From NCBI GenBank assembly GCA_031422195.1, contig JANOPZ010000115.1, positions 1 to 20,580 of the forward strand: 20,580 nucleotides of DNA, in the 5' to 3' direction. The notes beneath the pieces are model-generated. The model did not search any database and was not told where the DNA came from. It saw only the letters and a list, made by a program, of their open reading frames with translations. The position numbers and the translations under genes were made by a program. How positions within the stretch are numbered: position 1 is the first letter of the stretch; each line of letters starts with the position of its first letter. The stretch comes from JALOTE01 sp031422195 (GTDB taxonomy: Bacteria > Pseudomonadota > Alphaproteobacteria > Rhizobiales > Rhizobiaceae). Below are positions 1 through 8,804 of this stretch, piece by piece.

Positions 1-540
1 GGCGTCGCGCGATTCGGTACAGTCACAGGGTTGGTCAATAACGCCGGCAAAAACGCTTATGGTGACGCAGTCTCTATGACAGAAGCGCAATGGGATGATG
101 TGTTCAGTGTTGATCTCAAAGCCGCATGGCTTGTTGCAAAACACGTGTTGCCGGAAATGATCGCGGCCCGGCGTGGCAGCATCGTCAACATTGCCTCAAT
201 CCATGCCGATATGACGTACCCTTCAATGTTTCCCTATGCAGCAGCAAAGTCAGGTCTTGTTGGCCTTACGCGCTCAATGGCGCTGGATATGGGGAAGCAT
301 CAAATCAGGGTCAACGCATTGTCGCCGGGCTATACTGAGACTTTTCTTGTCAAAGAGTTTTTTGCAAAACAGGACCCGAGTTTACGGCAAAATGTTCTTG
401 ATGTGCATCCGATGGGGCGGATCGGTACGCCTCAAGAAATTGCAAATTGCGTCGTATTTTTATTGTCGGACGAAGCTTCGTTCGTAACCGGTGCAAACTG
501 GCAGGTAGATGGGGGACTAAGCTCCCGTTTTGCAGGCTAA
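1..540 (+). CDS. Short-chain dehydrogenase/reductase, 3' part (5' end outside window)
   Basis: Frame 1 is open from the first base and ends with TAA at 538-540, giving 179 residues without the N-terminal Gly-rich cofactor motif, which must lie upstream. Classical SDR signatures are visible: NNAG just after the truncation, the catalytic Ser in the segment IVNIASIHA, the YxxxK pair in YAAAKSG, the RVNALSPG segment, and the usual C-terminal GRIGTPQEIA...FVTGANWQVDGG. These enzymes are cytoplasmic NAD(P)-dependent oxidoreductases. The next gene downstream is a sugar-acid dehydratase, so oxidation of a sugar or sugar derivative is a reasonable guess for the substrate, but the sequence does not fix it. 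A TTG codon at 31 could be taken for a start; it lies inside the conserved core and is not the real one. Confidence 0.93.
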   Translation, partial: GVARFGTVTGLVNNAGKNAYGDAVSMTEAQWDDVFSVDLKAAWLVAKHVLPEMIAARRGSIVNIASIHADMTYPSMFPYAAAKSGLVGLTRSMALDMGKHQIRVNALSPGYTETFLVKEFFAKQDPSLRQNVLDVHPMGRIGTPQEIANCVVFLLSDEASFVTGANWQVDGGLSSRFAG

Positions 541-655
541 AAAATGCGCGGTTTTTCCATGCTTCCATCAAATCGGAAGCGGGAAACGACATAATTTTTA
601 ATAATTGCATTGAGCAAAGTGCGGTGATGCGCGCTTCAAAAAGAAAGATTTTCAA

Positions 656-2371
656 ATGACCAAGAAACTGCGTTCGCGCGATTGGTTTGAAGGAACAAAC
701 AAGGATGCTTTCATTCACAGGTCGTGGATGAAAAATAACGGTTTGCCCGATGATGTTTTTGATGGTCGCCCTGTCATTGGGATTTGTAACACCTTTTCCG
801 AGTTTACGCCTTGTAATGCGCATTTCCGGGAATTGATTGTTCATATAAAAAACGGCGTGCTTGAAGCTGGCGGCCTGCCATTGGAGTTTCCGGTTTTTTC
901 TTGCGGCGAGTCTAATTTACGCCCAACAGCGATGTTGTTCCGAAATCTGGCATCAATGGATGTTGAAGAAGCCATACGCTCTAATCCAATGGATGGTGTG
1001 GTTCTGATGGTCGGTTGTGATAAAACCACCCCATCGTTGGTGATGGGGGCAGCATCTTGCGATCTGCCAACGATCGCTGTTTCCGGCGGGCCTATGCTCA
1101 ACGGCCGATATCGTGGCAAAGCAATTGGATCAGGAACAGACGTTTGGAAATTTTCTGAAGATGTGCGCTCAGGCAAAATGACGGCCGAAGAATTTGCATC
1201 CGCCGAAAGTGCGATGTCACGTTCTCCAGGCCATTGCATGACGATGGGCACAGCATCGACAATGGCGTCGGTTGTCGAAGCTTTGGGGATCACACTTCCG
1301 GGCAATGCGGCCTGGCCAGCCGTTGACGCAAGGCGCGCTCAACTTGCACGTCTGTCTGGTCGCCGCATTGTGGAGATGGTGCGCGAAGATTTGAAGCTGT
1401 CGCAGATCCTTACCAAGCAGGCTTTCGAAAATGCCATTAAAGTCGTGGGCGCAATTGGCGGCTCAACAAATGCTGTAATCCATTTGCTTGCGATTGCTGG
1501 GCGCGTTGGTGTTAATTTGACGTTAGAAGATTGGGACAGGGTTGGCCGGCGGGTTCCTACGATTGTTGATCTCATGCCGTCCGGAAAATTTTTAATGGAA
1601 GAACTGGCTTATGCCGGTGGCATTCCTGCTGTCATGAAACGGATCGAACAACTTTTGCATCTGGATGTGATGACTGCGACCGGCACCCGTTTGTCTGATC
1701 GTTTGAAAGATATTGAAATTTATGACGATGAAGTCATCAGGCCCCTAGACAAGCCATTGGTTGTTGATGGTGGTCTTGCGGTTTTGCGCGGCAATATCGC
1801 ACCCAATGGCGCTGTCATTAAACCATCAGCGGCAACGCCGGCCCTTATGCAACATCGTGGCAAAGCAGTTGTATTTGAAGATATTGATGATCTCAAAGCA
1901 AGGCTCGATGATCCAATGCTTGATATTGATGCGACCAGCATCATGGTGCTTAAAAATTGTGGACCAAAAGGTTATCCCGGTATGGCAGAAGTGGGCAACA
2001 TGCCGCTGCCGAAGAAACTGCTGGAAAAAGGCATTCGCGACATGGTCCGCATTTCTGATGCGCGTATGTCGGGCACCGCTTTTGGTACAGTGGTTTTGCA
2101 TATATCGCCTGAAGCTTCAGCGGGCGGTCCGTTGGCATTGGTACAAAACGGTGATGAGATAACGCTTGACGTTGCCGGCAGAAAACTTGAACTCCATGTC
2201 AATGATGCGGAGCTGCAACGTCGCCGACATCACTTCAAACCAATGAAGCGCGCCTATCGCGGCGGATATGAAACGCTTTACGTTGAACATGTTATGCAAG
2301 CCGATACCGGTGCAGACTTGGATTTTCTCGTTGGTTGTCGTGGCGCTTCCGTACCCCGGGAAAGCCACTAA
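656..2371 (+). CDS. IlvD/Edd-family sugar-acid dehydratase (L-arabinonate dehydratase-like)
   Basis: The 571-residue product belongs to the dihydroxy-acid/6-phosphogluconate dehydratase family, which removes water from sugar acids to give 2-keto-3-deoxy acids. The N-terminus (RSRDWFEGTN...HRSWMKNNG) is typical of the pentonate/hexonate dehydratase branch rather than of IlvD of branched-chain amino acid synthesis. Ligands for a [2Fe-2S] cluster are visible as Cys53 (TPCN), Cys121 (GCDKTTPS) and Cys194 (GHCMTMGTAS). Glu85 (GESN) and Lys123, the position that is carbamylated in the Rhizobium L-arabinonate dehydratase, would hold the Mg2+, and Ser472 (RMSGT) fits the catalytic base. The spacing of these residues matches my memory of that enzyme with a constant offset of six for the metal ligands. 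The gene follows the SDR by 115 bases. The exact sugar acid cannot be told from sequence alone; L-arabinonate, D-xylonate and D-fuconate-type substrates are all possible. Confidence 0.93.
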   Translation: MTKKLRSRDWFEGTNKDAFIHRSWMKNNGLPDDVFDGRPVIGICNTFSEFTPCNAHFRELIVHIKNGVLEAGGLPLEFPVFSCGESNLRPTAMLFRNLASMDVEEAIRSNPMDGVVLMVGCDKTTPSLVMGAASCDLPTIAVSGGPMLNGRYRGKAIGSGTDVWKFSEDVRSGKMTAEEFASAESAMSRSPGHCMTMGTASTMASVVEALGITLPGNAAWPAVDARRAQLARLSGRRIVEMVREDLKLSQILTKQAFENAIKVVGAIGGSTNAVIHLLAIAGRVGVNLTLEDWDRVGRRVPTIVDLMPSGKFLMEELAYAGGIPAVMKRIEQLLHLDVMTATGTRLSDRLKDIEIYDDEVIRPLDKPLVVDGGLAVLRGNIAPNGAVIKPSAATPALMQHRGKAVVFEDIDDLKARLDDPMLDIDATSIMVLKNCGPKGYPGMAEVGNMPLPKKLLEKGIRDMVRISDARMSGTAFGTVVLHISPEASAGGPLALVQNGDEITLDVAGRKLELHVNDAELQRRRHHFKPMKRAYRGGYETLYVEHVMQADTGADLDFLVGCRGASVPRESH

Positions 2372-2689
2372 GCTATTGTGAACCTCGGTTGCCACGCCAT
2401 AACCAAATTTGGATCGTCAGTTTTAGGTGTCGAGGGCTCATAAAATGGCTCGACGGTATCTCAAAATCTTTGACGATTGCAGTGGCCTTGAGTTGATCAA
2501 GTGCCGCGCCACAGGTCGCGAAGCTGTTTTTAGTCGTCATAGACTGCCTTAAAATTTGAGCTAACCAGTTTTACGGTGCACTTAAAGTAATTTGCCCATG
2601 CGTGATGAAATCAATTGGTAAAAACCAAGTAAAATGGGGATTACCAGCACAAATTGCACACCAAAATACCAAAGGAGCGATGCCAACAA
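2372..2689. other. Intergenic stretch before the transporter gene
   Basis: No convincing gene. A 55-codon minus-strand open frame (2373-2540, ATG to TAG) covers part of it but has no recognisable product and no clear ribosome binding site. There is an AAAGGAG at 2671-2677 that serves the downstream transporter start at 2690. I see no strong terminator hairpin behind the dehydratase. Confidence 0.5.
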
Positions 2690-3553
2690 ATGCTGTTACA
2701 AGGAAATGATAGGTCTGGAATCCTGTTGATGTTGCTGGCCATGCTTATGTTTTCGGTCAATGACGTCATGGGTAAATGGCTGGTAGGCAGCTATTCAGTA
2801 GCACAATTGATGGCAATCCGCAGCATATCGGCACTGGTTGTGCTCATGCCATTTCTGCTTCGTGATGGGTTGAGCCAAGTTTGGCAGGCAGATCGCGCCG
2901 GCCTTCAGTTTATCCGTGCTGCATTATTGGTATTGGAGGGTTTTGGATTTTATGCGGCAGTCTCTTATTTGCCCCTTGCAGATGTCGTCACTTATTGGTT
3001 GGCAGCACCGATTTACGTCGCAGCTTTAGCACCTTCGGTTTTGGGAGAGAAGGTGAGTGGCCAAGTCTGGGCCGCAATTGCTGTAGGCTTTGCAGGTGTG
3101 TTGGTTGCGTTAGAACCATCAAAAGCCACTCTGACACCAGAGGCAGGAATTGCTGTGCTGGGAAGCTTAGCGTTCGCAGGCGCAATGCTGCTGGGGCGCA
3201 AACTGCGCAGCACACCTGATGCAGTTATGGTGGCATGGCAAATACTAGGGGCTTTGATCGCCTCTGCTGTCATTTTGTCCTTTGACTTAAATGCTTGGAA
3301 ACCAACACCGGCGCGCGATTTGGCCGCTTTATGCCTCCTTGGGGTTGTGGCAATGGCCGCCCATGTTTTGGTAAACCGCGCCCTTAAAAACGCAGAGGCG
3401 GCCGTGGTGATGCCATATCAGTATTCACTGCTGGTCTGGGCGATCGTGTTCGGTGCCATATTTTTTGGAGACACACCCCGCGCCACTATCTTAGGTGGAG
3501 CAGCATTGATTGTGATAGCAGGTCTATTTATTGCCCGAATGCGAAAAGTATAG
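2690..3553 (+). CDS. EamA/DMT-superfamily membrane transporter
   Basis: This is a 287-residue, very hydrophobic protein with about ten membrane segments in two homologous halves, the layout of EamA-domain drug/metabolite transporters, which move metabolites across the inner membrane. Typical features are the early FSVNDVMGKW segment, the LPLADVVTYWLAAPIYVAALAP segment closing the first half with GEKVS after it, and the C-terminal YQYSLLVWAIVFGAIFFGDTP followed by a last helix ending in a basic RMRKV tail. I place the start at ATG 2690, 12 bases behind AAAGGAG (2671-2677). A TTG at 2654 in the same frame would add 12 polar residues that include the ribosome binding site, and is less likely. 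It may move a product or substrate of the neighbouring sugar-acid genes, but that is only context. The next gene is convergent. Confidence 0.9.
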   Translation: MLLQGNDRSGILLMLLAMLMFSVNDVMGKWLVGSYSVAQLMAIRSISALVVLMPFLLRDGLSQVWQADRAGLQFIRAALLVLEGFGFYAAVSYLPLADVVTYWLAAPIYVAALAPSVLGEKVSGQVWAAIAVGFAGVLVALEPSKATLTPEAGIAVLGSLAFAGAMLLGRKLRSTPDAVMVAWQILGALIASAVILSFDLNAWKPTPARDLAALCLLGVVAMAAHVLVNRALKNAEAAVVMPYQYSLLVWAIVFGAIFFGDTPRATILGGAALIVIAGLFIARMRKV

Positions 3554-4004
3554 TTCTGATGCGCGCGGAACGCTTAGCATTAACTTGCTGCGTGTTTTTG
3601 TGAATTCAAAAACGAAATTTAATGCCTCTGTTGAGAGTGATAGCATTACTTTTTCGGTTTGAGACAGCTTATGCAATTCAAGAATTATAGCGCACCGGCC
3701 ATAAAATCGGCAACTGTTCAGCAGGCGAACTCGGCCCAATTTGCCCTGTCCAAATGCATCTGCACAAAATACTTCTGCAGAAGAGTTGCAAACTGGCACC
3801 CTCATTAAACAGCAATGTTCAAAAATTGAGTTTTTCCGGCAATATGAACGCGGAGATTTTTGATGAAAACGACCAGATTTACCGAACCGCGGATTACGCC
3901 GGAACAGTTCTCGCAGGGCCAATTAGCACTTGTTTCGGGCACAGTTTAGGCATTCTTCTGACCGCGAACTAAACCGGTTCGCCATTATGATGAATTATCA
4001 TGGG
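3554..4004. other. Convergent intergenic stretch
   Basis: These 451 bases lie between two genes that converge. Open frames exist on both strands (3754-3972 plus, 3524-3922 minus) but neither resembles a known protein, and the minus one overlaps the end of the transporter gene. A small inverted repeat, GCGAAC at 3964-3969 and GTTCGC at 3977-3982 with a 7-base loop, sits about 22 bases behind the deoA stop. It could act in termination, but it has no T-run. Confidence 0.5.
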
Positions 4005-5342
4005 CTAAGAGGCCGGTCTAAGGTCAACACTGCTCTGGATTTTTTCGATGATCTCAGGCCGCATTTGAGGGGCATTTTCTGAAATTGTATAGGCGGTTTT
4101 AAGTGCCTCGGCCGCTCCGTCAATTTGCAGTTGACTGGTGGCATGGACACGCCCGATGACATCGCCGGTATGGACCTTTGAGCCAACTGGCATCAAACGG
4201 TCAAAGCCAACGCGATGATCAATTTTATCTTCGGTTTTGCGCCGCCCGCCACCTAAATCCAGCACGGCAACACCTATCGCGCGCGTGTTGGCGGCAGCAA
4301 TATATCCATTTTGCGATGCAACAAAATCAAAGATCAGGGGTGCTTGAACAATCGAGTTTGACGGTTTTTCAACCAAATCTTTCGGCCCGCCAAGAGCAAA
4401 GATCATTTGGCCGAAAATTTCAGCTGCTTTGCCGCTGGCCAAAACGGCGTCTGCCTTGGCAAACCCTTCGGCAGTATTTGTTGCTATGCCAGATGACACA
4501 AGCATTTCAGCAGCCAATGACAACGTAACCTGCTTTAAGCGGGCGTCAGTGCTAGTTCCTGTCAGAAATTCAATGGCATTAATGACTTCTAGCCCATTGC
4601 CGGCAGCGCTTGCCAAAGGTTCGTTCATATCGGTGATCAAAGCTGTGGTTTTTAGGCCTGCACCATTGGCAACCGCAACCAGACTTTGCGCCAAAGTGCG
4701 CGCTTCTTCCAAGCTTGCCATGAACGCGCCATTGCCAACTTTCACATCCATAACAAGGCTTTGCAAACCGGCAGCTAATTTTTTTGACAGAATCGAAGCG
4801 GTAATCAGCGGCACAGATTCCACAGTGGCAGTGACATCACGAATGGCATAAAATCGTTTGTCCGCTGGTGCCAAGTCAGCTGTTTGGCCAATGATGGCAC
4901 AGCCGATTTCTTTGGTAACTTTCCGAAACAAGGCCTCGCTTGGTTGCGTTTGATAGCCTGGAATTGAATCCATTTTATCAAGCGTGCCACCGGTGTGGCC
5001 AAGGGCGCGGCCTGAAATCATCGGTACAGCGCCGCCACATGCCGCAACAATGGGGGCGAGCATCAAGGATACATTATCGCCAACGCCGCCGGTGGAATGC
5101 TTGTCTGTTACAGGCCGGTCAAGTTCGGGCCACGCTAAAACTGTCCCGCTATCGCGCATGGCTGTTGTCAGCGCCACGGTTTCATTGCGCTGCATCCCGC
5201 GGAAAAACACCGCCATCGCCATAGCTGAAACCTGCGCCTCGCTGACGGTTCCGTCGGTGAGGCCTTTGACAAACTCGGAAATATCAGCAGTGGCCAACGT
5301 GCCGCCATCACGCTTGATCCGGATTAGCTCCTGAGCGAGCAT
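4005..5342 (-). CDS. deoA: Thymidine phosphorylase
   Basis: The 445-residue product cleaves thymidine (and deoxyuridine) with phosphate to the free base and 2-deoxyribose-1-phosphate in the cytosol. The phosphate-binding KHSTGGVGD (81-89, His82), the GRALGHTGGTLDK loop (111-123) and the pyrimidine-binding RDVTATVESVPLITASILSKK region with Arg168, Ser183 and Lys187 are all present, each three residues earlier than in the E. coli enzyme. Length is normal for the family (about 440). I choose the ATG at 5342 (MLAQELIRIKRDGG) because family members begin there and it overlaps the stop of the upstream aldehyde dehydrogenase as TGATG, a coupling arrangement. An in-frame ATG at 5390 would add an Arg-rich 16-residue leader encoded inside that gene and is unlikely. 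It is the last gene of the nucleoside operon. Confidence 0.96.
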   Translation of the reverse strand: MLAQELIRIKRDGGTLATADISEFVKGLTDGTVSEAQVSAMAMAVFFRGMQRNETVALTTAMRDSGTVLAWPELDRPVTDKHSTGGVGDNVSLMLAPIVAACGGAVPMISGRALGHTGGTLDKMDSIPGYQTQPSEALFRKVTKEIGCAIIGQTADLAPADKRFYAIRDVTATVESVPLITASILSKKLAAGLQSLVMDVKVGNGAFMASLEEARTLAQSLVAVANGAGLKTTALITDMNEPLASAAGNGLEVINAIEFLTGTSTDARLKQVTLSLAAEMLVSSGIATNTAEGFAKADAVLASGKAAEIFGQMIFALGGPKDLVEKPSNSIVQAPLIFDFVASQNGYIAAANTRAIGVAVLDLGGGRRKTEDKIDHRVGFDRLMPVGSKVHTGDVIGRVHATSQLQIDGAAEALKTAYTISENAPQMRPEIIEKIQSSVDLRPAS

Positions 5343-7762
5343 CAATAAGCGCCGCCGCCGGAACCGGGGGTCACGCCAAAAGGCGTCCAAATGTTTTTAA
5401 TGCGGACAGCATGGAACAAAAATTCTTCGCCTTGACCTTCGCTCACATCAAACCAATTACGCGTTTTTCCGTTGTTAACCCAAGTGGCCTTAAGATTGCC
5501 GGCGGAAGCGGCTTCTACCTGTGAAGAACCCATTTTTGAGCCAAAATACCAGTGGCAAGAAACATCATCATGTTTTGCAAGCGTATCTGCCAGCTGGTCG
5601 CGGTCGCCGGTGACAATATTCACAACGCCTGCGGGCACATCAGAAGTATCAAACACCTGATAAAGATCGAGCGCTGGCAAGGGGTTGGCAGGCGACGGTG
5701 TTGCAACAACGGCATTGCCCATTGCAATGGCTGGAATCACTGTTGAGATAAAACCTAAAAGCGGTGCCTCATCGGGGCAAGAAACAGCCATCACATCCCA
5801 TGGCTCATTCAGGGCCAGCACCAGCATACGGGCTTGCGGCCCACGCACTGCGCCATCATATTTATCTGCCCAAGCGGCATAAAACATAATACGGTTGATG
5901 GATGTTGTCACCTCACGGGTAGCGGCTGTTGGCGTAGCGCCTGTTTGCACCAAGCGGCGGCTAAACTCATCGGCCCGCGCTTCGAGATTTTCAGCTAAAA
6001 AATACAATATCTGAGCACGGGCATGGCCTGTCATCGCGCCCCATCCGGTCGCTTTGTGGGCAACTTCTACAGCATTGCGGATGTCTTTGCGGTTGCCAAG
6101 GCCAACTTCGGTGATCACTTTGCCGCGGGCATCGAGAACCGGATACGAATAACCGGAATCGGGCCGCGTCTGCTTGCCGCCAATATACATTTTGGCGGTT
6201 CGGTCGAGCGCTGCATTGCCGTCTGCTTCAGCACCCGGCACCGGCGCGGGAATTGCCTTTGCCAGAGGCAAGGCTTTGGCCTTTTTCTGCCATTCTGGAA
6301 CCAAATATTCCATCATGCCTTCGCGCCCGCCCTCGCGGCCAAAACCGGATTCTTTGTAGCCACCGAACCCGGCAGACGCATCAAACAGATTGGTGGAATT
6401 GATCCACACAATGCCGGCTTTTACGGAACGTGCCGCCTCAAATGCCGTGTCAAGGTTCTGGCTCCAGATTGAAGCTGCTAATCCATAGCGGGTGTTGTTG
6501 GCCAGTTGTATGGCTTCGCCCGGTGTGCGGAATGTAGATGACACCAGCACCGGCCCGAAAATTTCTTCTTGCGCCAAGGTTGATGACGGCTGCACATTGG
6601 TGAAAAGCGTTGGCGGGTAGAAACAGCCTTTGCTGTTAATCACTGCGTCAGCCCAACTTGGCTGATACAATTCAGCACCAGTGGCAACACCAGCTGCTAC
6701 TTTGCTTTTGATATTGTCTATCTGCACCGGCGCAACCACCGCGCCCATATCAATCGCTTTGTCGAGCGGGTTGCCAATACGAAGGGTTTCCATCCGGGCT
6801 TTGAGCTTGGCATAAAACTGCGGTGCAATGCTTTCTTGTACCAATGCGCGTGAACCAGCACAACACACTTCACCTTGGTTAAACCAAATCGCATCCACGA
6901 CACCTTCAATTGCGGCGTCTAAATCAGCGGTTTCAAACACAATGAAGGGTGACTTGCCGCCAAGCTCCAGCGAAAGTTTTTTGCCGGAACCTGCGGTCTG
7001 TTTGCGCAAAATCCGGCCGACATCAGTCGAGCCCGTAAAGGCGAGTTTTTGGATGCCGTCATGGCCAGCAATCAAGGCACCGGTTGCGCCATCTCCATTG
7101 ACAAGGTTGAACACACCGGCAGGCAGCCCGGCTTCACGGCAGATTTCGGCAAAGGCAAAAGCGGTGAGCGGCGTATGCTCAGCGGGTTTGAGAACCACCG
7201 TGCATCCGGCAGCGAGCGCAGGTGCAACCTTCCAAGATAGCATCAATAACGGGAAATTCCATGGGATGATCTGCCCGCAAACGCCAACCGGAGTATGACC
7301 GGGAAACTGGGTATCGACCAGTTCTGCCCAACCGGCATGGTGATAAAAATGACGAGCCACCAATGGAATATCAATATCGCGGGTTTCGCGGATAGATTTA
7401 CCATTATCAATGGTTTCAAGCACGGCCAAAAACCGTGCATGTTTTTGGATAAGCCGCGCCAATTTATACAGGTGCCGCGCTCGCTGATTGCCGGTCAATG
7501 CTGACCATTTTTTGAATGCGGCCCCTGCCGCTGAAACTGCCGCATCGACATCATTTGCATCGCCAATTGCAACCTTGCCCAAAGCTTCATTCGTGGCAGG
7601 GTTGATGGCAGTAAAAGTTTTTTGGTTAGCATCAGTGAATTTGCCATTGATGAAATGACCAAAGCCAGCGTGGTGGCTTTTCAGCCAGTTTTTAACAGCT
7701 GTGTCTTCCTCCGGCGCGGGCCCGTATTCCATGGATTCCATAATTTTGAGGATTTCATTCAT
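5342..7762 (-). CDS. Tandem-domain aldehyde dehydrogenase, ALDH16-like
   Basis: The 806-residue protein has a complete aldehyde dehydrogenase in residues 1 to about 495 and a second, incomplete ALDH-like domain from about 523 to 806. In the first domain Asn169 (PWNF), Lys192 (LKPAEHTP), Glu266 (ELGGK) and Cys300 (FNQGEVCCAGSR) are the expected catalytic and NAD-binding residues, so it should be active. The second domain starts again with MYIGGKQTRPDSG and keeps the Rossmann-like part, but has no ELGGK and no catalytic Cys. This two-domain build and length match the ALDH16 family, whose bacterial members keep the cysteine. It begins 10 bases after the deoC stop and is coupled to deoA by TGATG. 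Since DeoC releases acetaldehyde, its likely job is oxidation of that aldehyde to acetate; this is inference from context. Confidence 0.93.
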   Translation of the reverse strand: MNEILKIMESMEYGPAPEEDTAVKNWLKSHHAGFGHFINGKFTDANQKTFTAINPATNEALGKVAIGDANDVDAAVSAAGAAFKKWSALTGNQRARHLYKLARLIQKHARFLAVLETIDNGKSIRETRDIDIPLVARHFYHHAGWAELVDTQFPGHTPVGVCGQIIPWNFPLLMLSWKVAPALAAGCTVVLKPAEHTPLTAFAFAEICREAGLPAGVFNLVNGDGATGALIAGHDGIQKLAFTGSTDVGRILRKQTAGSGKKLSLELGGKSPFIVFETADLDAAIEGVVDAIWFNQGEVCCAGSRALVQESIAPQFYAKLKARMETLRIGNPLDKAIDMGAVVAPVQIDNIKSKVAAGVATGAELYQPSWADAVINSKGCFYPPTLFTNVQPSSTLAQEEIFGPVLVSSTFRTPGEAIQLANNTRYGLAASIWSQNLDTAFEAARSVKAGIVWINSTNLFDASAGFGGYKESGFGREGGREGMMEYLVPEWQKKAKALPLAKAIPAPVPGAEADGNAALDRTAKMYIGGKQTRPDSGYSYPVLDARGKVITEVGLGNRKDIRNAVEVAHKATGWGAMTGHARAQILYFLAENLEARADEFSRRLVQTGATPTAATREVTTSINRIMFYAAWADKYDGAVRGPQARMLVLALNEPWDVMAVSCPDEAPLLGFISTVIPAIAMGNAVVATPSPANPLPALDLYQVFDTSDVPAGVVNIVTGDRDQLADTLAKHDDVSCHWYFGSKMGSSQVEAASAGNLKATWVNNGKTRNWFDVSEGQGEEFLFHAVRIKNIWTPFGVTPGSGGGAY

Positions 7763-7772
7763 TTCATAACCC

Positions 7773-8801
7773 TCATGCTATTCCATGGCGGTCAGACGAC
7801 GAATAGCGCCCCGTCACATAATGTTCGATTTGCCGTTCGATATCACCAAGCAAGCCTGACGCGCCCATACGGAAGAAATATGGAGTTGTGTAAGCAACGC
7901 CCATTTCTTCTTTGATCAGAGTCAGCCAAGCCAATGCATCCTTGGAAGCGCGAATGCCACCCGCCGGTTTGAAAGCGACATCAAACCCGGAACGGGCTTG
8001 ATAATCACGGATGGCGCGCAGCATGACCAAGCCGACAGGCAGCGTGGCGTTGGTCGCTTCCATGCCGGTTGAGGTTTTGATAAAATCCGCCCCTGCCATC
8101 ATTGCGACCATGGAAGCGCGATAAACGCCGCTCATAGTTTTTATGTCGCCGGTACCTAAAATTGCTTTCATACGGGTTTGCCCGCAGGCTTCCCGCATGA
8201 GGCGCGTTTCATCATAAAGCGCTGCCCAATTATTTGTGAGAGCAAACCGCCGGTTGATGACAATATCAATTTCATCAGCACCAGCATCAACCGCTTGACG
8301 TATTTCATCCAGGCGTTGTTTTAGCGGCGTTAACCCAGCTGGAAAGCCGGTAGCAACCGACGCCACCGGAACTTTAGAGCCGCGCAAAGCTTTTACCGCC
8401 TCCGGCACCATGGCGGGGTAAACGCACACCGCGCCGGTGGTAAGATTGTAGGCTTCAAGGCCAAGCGCTTTCTGCAAATCATCACGGAGCGGATGCCGTG
8501 CTTTGGCACAAAGGCGGTCAACCCGTCCTGTCGTGTCATCGCCTGCCAATGTTGTCAGATCAATGCATTCAATCGCACGCACCAGCCAAGCCGCCTGCCA
8601 TTGCTTTTTAACGGTGCGCCGCGTGGCGATGGTGGCAACACGCCGCTCGGTGGCCGAAAGATTAATGTCAACGCTTTCAAACCAATCGGGGGCTAAAGCC
8701 ACACCTGCGTTGCGGATATGATCCGGGGCAACAATCACCAGTTCATTTTGGTGCTTAGCAGCTTTAGCTGTCGAGGCGGCTTTCTCTTTGGTTTTTGTCA
8801 T
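7773..8801 (-). CDS. deoC: Deoxyribose-phosphate aldolase
   Basis: This class I aldolase splits 2-deoxyribose-5-phosphate into glyceraldehyde-3-phosphate and acetaldehyde. Numbering from the GTG at 8804, the Schiff-base lysine is Lys243 in ADFIKTSTG, with Lys279 in FKPAGGIRA, Lys213 in MKAILGTG and Asp180 in DEIDIVIN completing the active site. The protein is about 342 residues, longer than the roughly 260-residue E. coli form. The extra length is an N-terminal extension of about 70-80 residues with a Lys/Ala-rich beginning, as seen in other alphaproteobacterial DeoC proteins. Two adjacent starts are possible, GTG at 8804 and ATG at 8801; I take the ATG. It follows punA directly (TAA then GTGATG), without a clear ribosome binding site, so translation is probably coupled. 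Confidence 0.95.
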   Translation of the reverse strand: MTKTKEKAASTAKAAKHQNELVIVAPDHIRNAGVALAPDWFESVDINLSATERRVATIATRRTVKKQWQAAWLVRAIECIDLTTLAGDDTTGRVDRLCAKARHPLRDDLQKALGLEAYNLTTGAVCVYPAMVPEAVKALRGSKVPVASVATGFPAGLTPLKQRLDEIRQAVDAGADEIDIVINRRFALTNNWAALYDETRLMREACGQTRMKAILGTGDIKTMSGVYRASMVAMMAGADFIKTSTGMEATNATLPVGLVMLRAIRDYQARSGFDVAFKPAGGIRASKDALAWLTLIKEEMGVAYTTPYFFRMGASGLLGDIERQIEHYVTGRYSSSDRHGIA

Positions 8802-8804
8802 CAC

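Noticed and set aside
2373..2540. 55-codon minus-strand ORF behind the dehydratase
   Set aside because: Starts with ATG and ends with TAG but has no known motif or ribosome binding site; expected by chance at this length.
3524..3922. 132-codon minus-strand ORF between the transporter and deoA
   Set aside because: It overlaps the end of the transporter gene, has no recognisable features and competes with another frame on the plus strand.
5343..5390. In-frame upstream ATG for deoA at 5390 adding 16 residues
   Set aside because: The leader is Arg-rich, lies inside the aldehyde dehydrogenase gene and is not typical for the family; the ATG at 5342 has a TGATG overlap and the standard N-terminus.
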